The notes beneath the pieces were generated by a model. It ran no database searches. It had not been told where the DNA came from and saw nothing but the letters and a program-made list of their open reading frames with translations. The translations under genes and the position numbers were made by a program. Below, in pieces: positions 63,981 through 64,000 of a stretch of DNA of 64,000 bases (positions within the stretch are counted from its first letter, which is position 1; every line of letters starts with the position of its first letter). This DNA comes from CAZAXU01 sp964489245 (GTDB lineage: Bacteria; Bacteroidota; Bacteroidia; Flavobacteriales; Flavobacteriaceae): contig CAZAXU010000003.1 of the NCBI GenBank assembly GCA_964489245.1, forward strand, positions 24,639 to 88,638, written 5' to 3'.

Positions 63981-64000
63981 TCTTTATTTTTCTTAAGCTT

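Overview
The window is AT-rich Bacteroidota DNA, most likely from a member of the Flavobacteriia. Genes are preceded by the Bacteroidota -7 element TAnnTTTG and mostly lack Shine-Dalgarno sites. There is a GldI-type lipoprotein, several outer-membrane or lipoprotein genes with Bacteroidota signals, and an aerobic-type menaquinone gene set (menC, menE, menD, menB). Family or genus cannot be fixed from this sequence alone. No rRNA, tRNA or CRISPR array was recognised. A 100-N assembly gap lies at 38893-38992.

Layout. (1) 1-3405: a pyrimidine operon with the 3' part of pyrC, a fused orotate phosphoribosyltransferase/OMP decarboxylase of eukaryotic type, pyrB and pyrI. (2) 3567-9844: formiminotransferase-cyclodeaminase, a YwbE-like protein, YgiQ-type radical SAM protein, a DUF6165-like protein, an acyl-CoA carboxylase beta chain and a 39-residue membrane peptide. 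(3) 9863-11928: menC-menE, overlapping by ATGA. (4) 12129-20043: a dipeptidyl peptidase IV, a small coupled gene plus nucleotidyltransferase pair, and three POT-family transporters; this looks like a periplasmic peptide cleavage and dipeptide uptake locus. (5) 20045-27856: mutS2 (no Smr domain) divergent from ung, a small unlisted lipoprotein, a DUF6588-like outer-membrane protein, gyrB, a glycosyltransferase and mgsA. (6) 27858-31943 on the minus strand: birA, FemAB/GNAT-like, sugar aminotransferase and flippase, each overlapping the next by ATGA. (7) 31991-36454: rsfS, ftsH, LUD protein, cdsA, psd. (8) 36456-42458: thioredoxin-like protein, menD, a gene hidden by the gap, menB, rpsA and ndk. 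(9) 42587-46450: nrnA, gldI, a cyclophilin-FKBP lipoprotein, a coiled-coil protein and tatD. (10) 46462-57859: ADP-forming acyl-CoA synthetase, LysN-like aminotransferase, MFS transporter, M48 protease, smpB, a second S9 peptidase, a small protein, holA, an HsdR-N-like protein and a glycosyltransferase. (11) 57943-61613: cold-shock protein, YfhO-like membrane protein and another glycosyltransferase. (12) 61797-64000: an accessory end with two orphan minus-strand genes, each followed by a copy of the same short repeat, a 16-bp perfect inverted repeat and a cluster of TTCAC/GTGAA half-sites.

Most of the window is housekeeping. The parts most worth a second look are the cassette-like 3' end (61797-64000), the eukaryotic-type UMP synthase, the face-to-face -7 boxes between divergent genes, the rpsA leader, the gene lost in the gap, and the TTGA junctions that start two glycosyltransferases.
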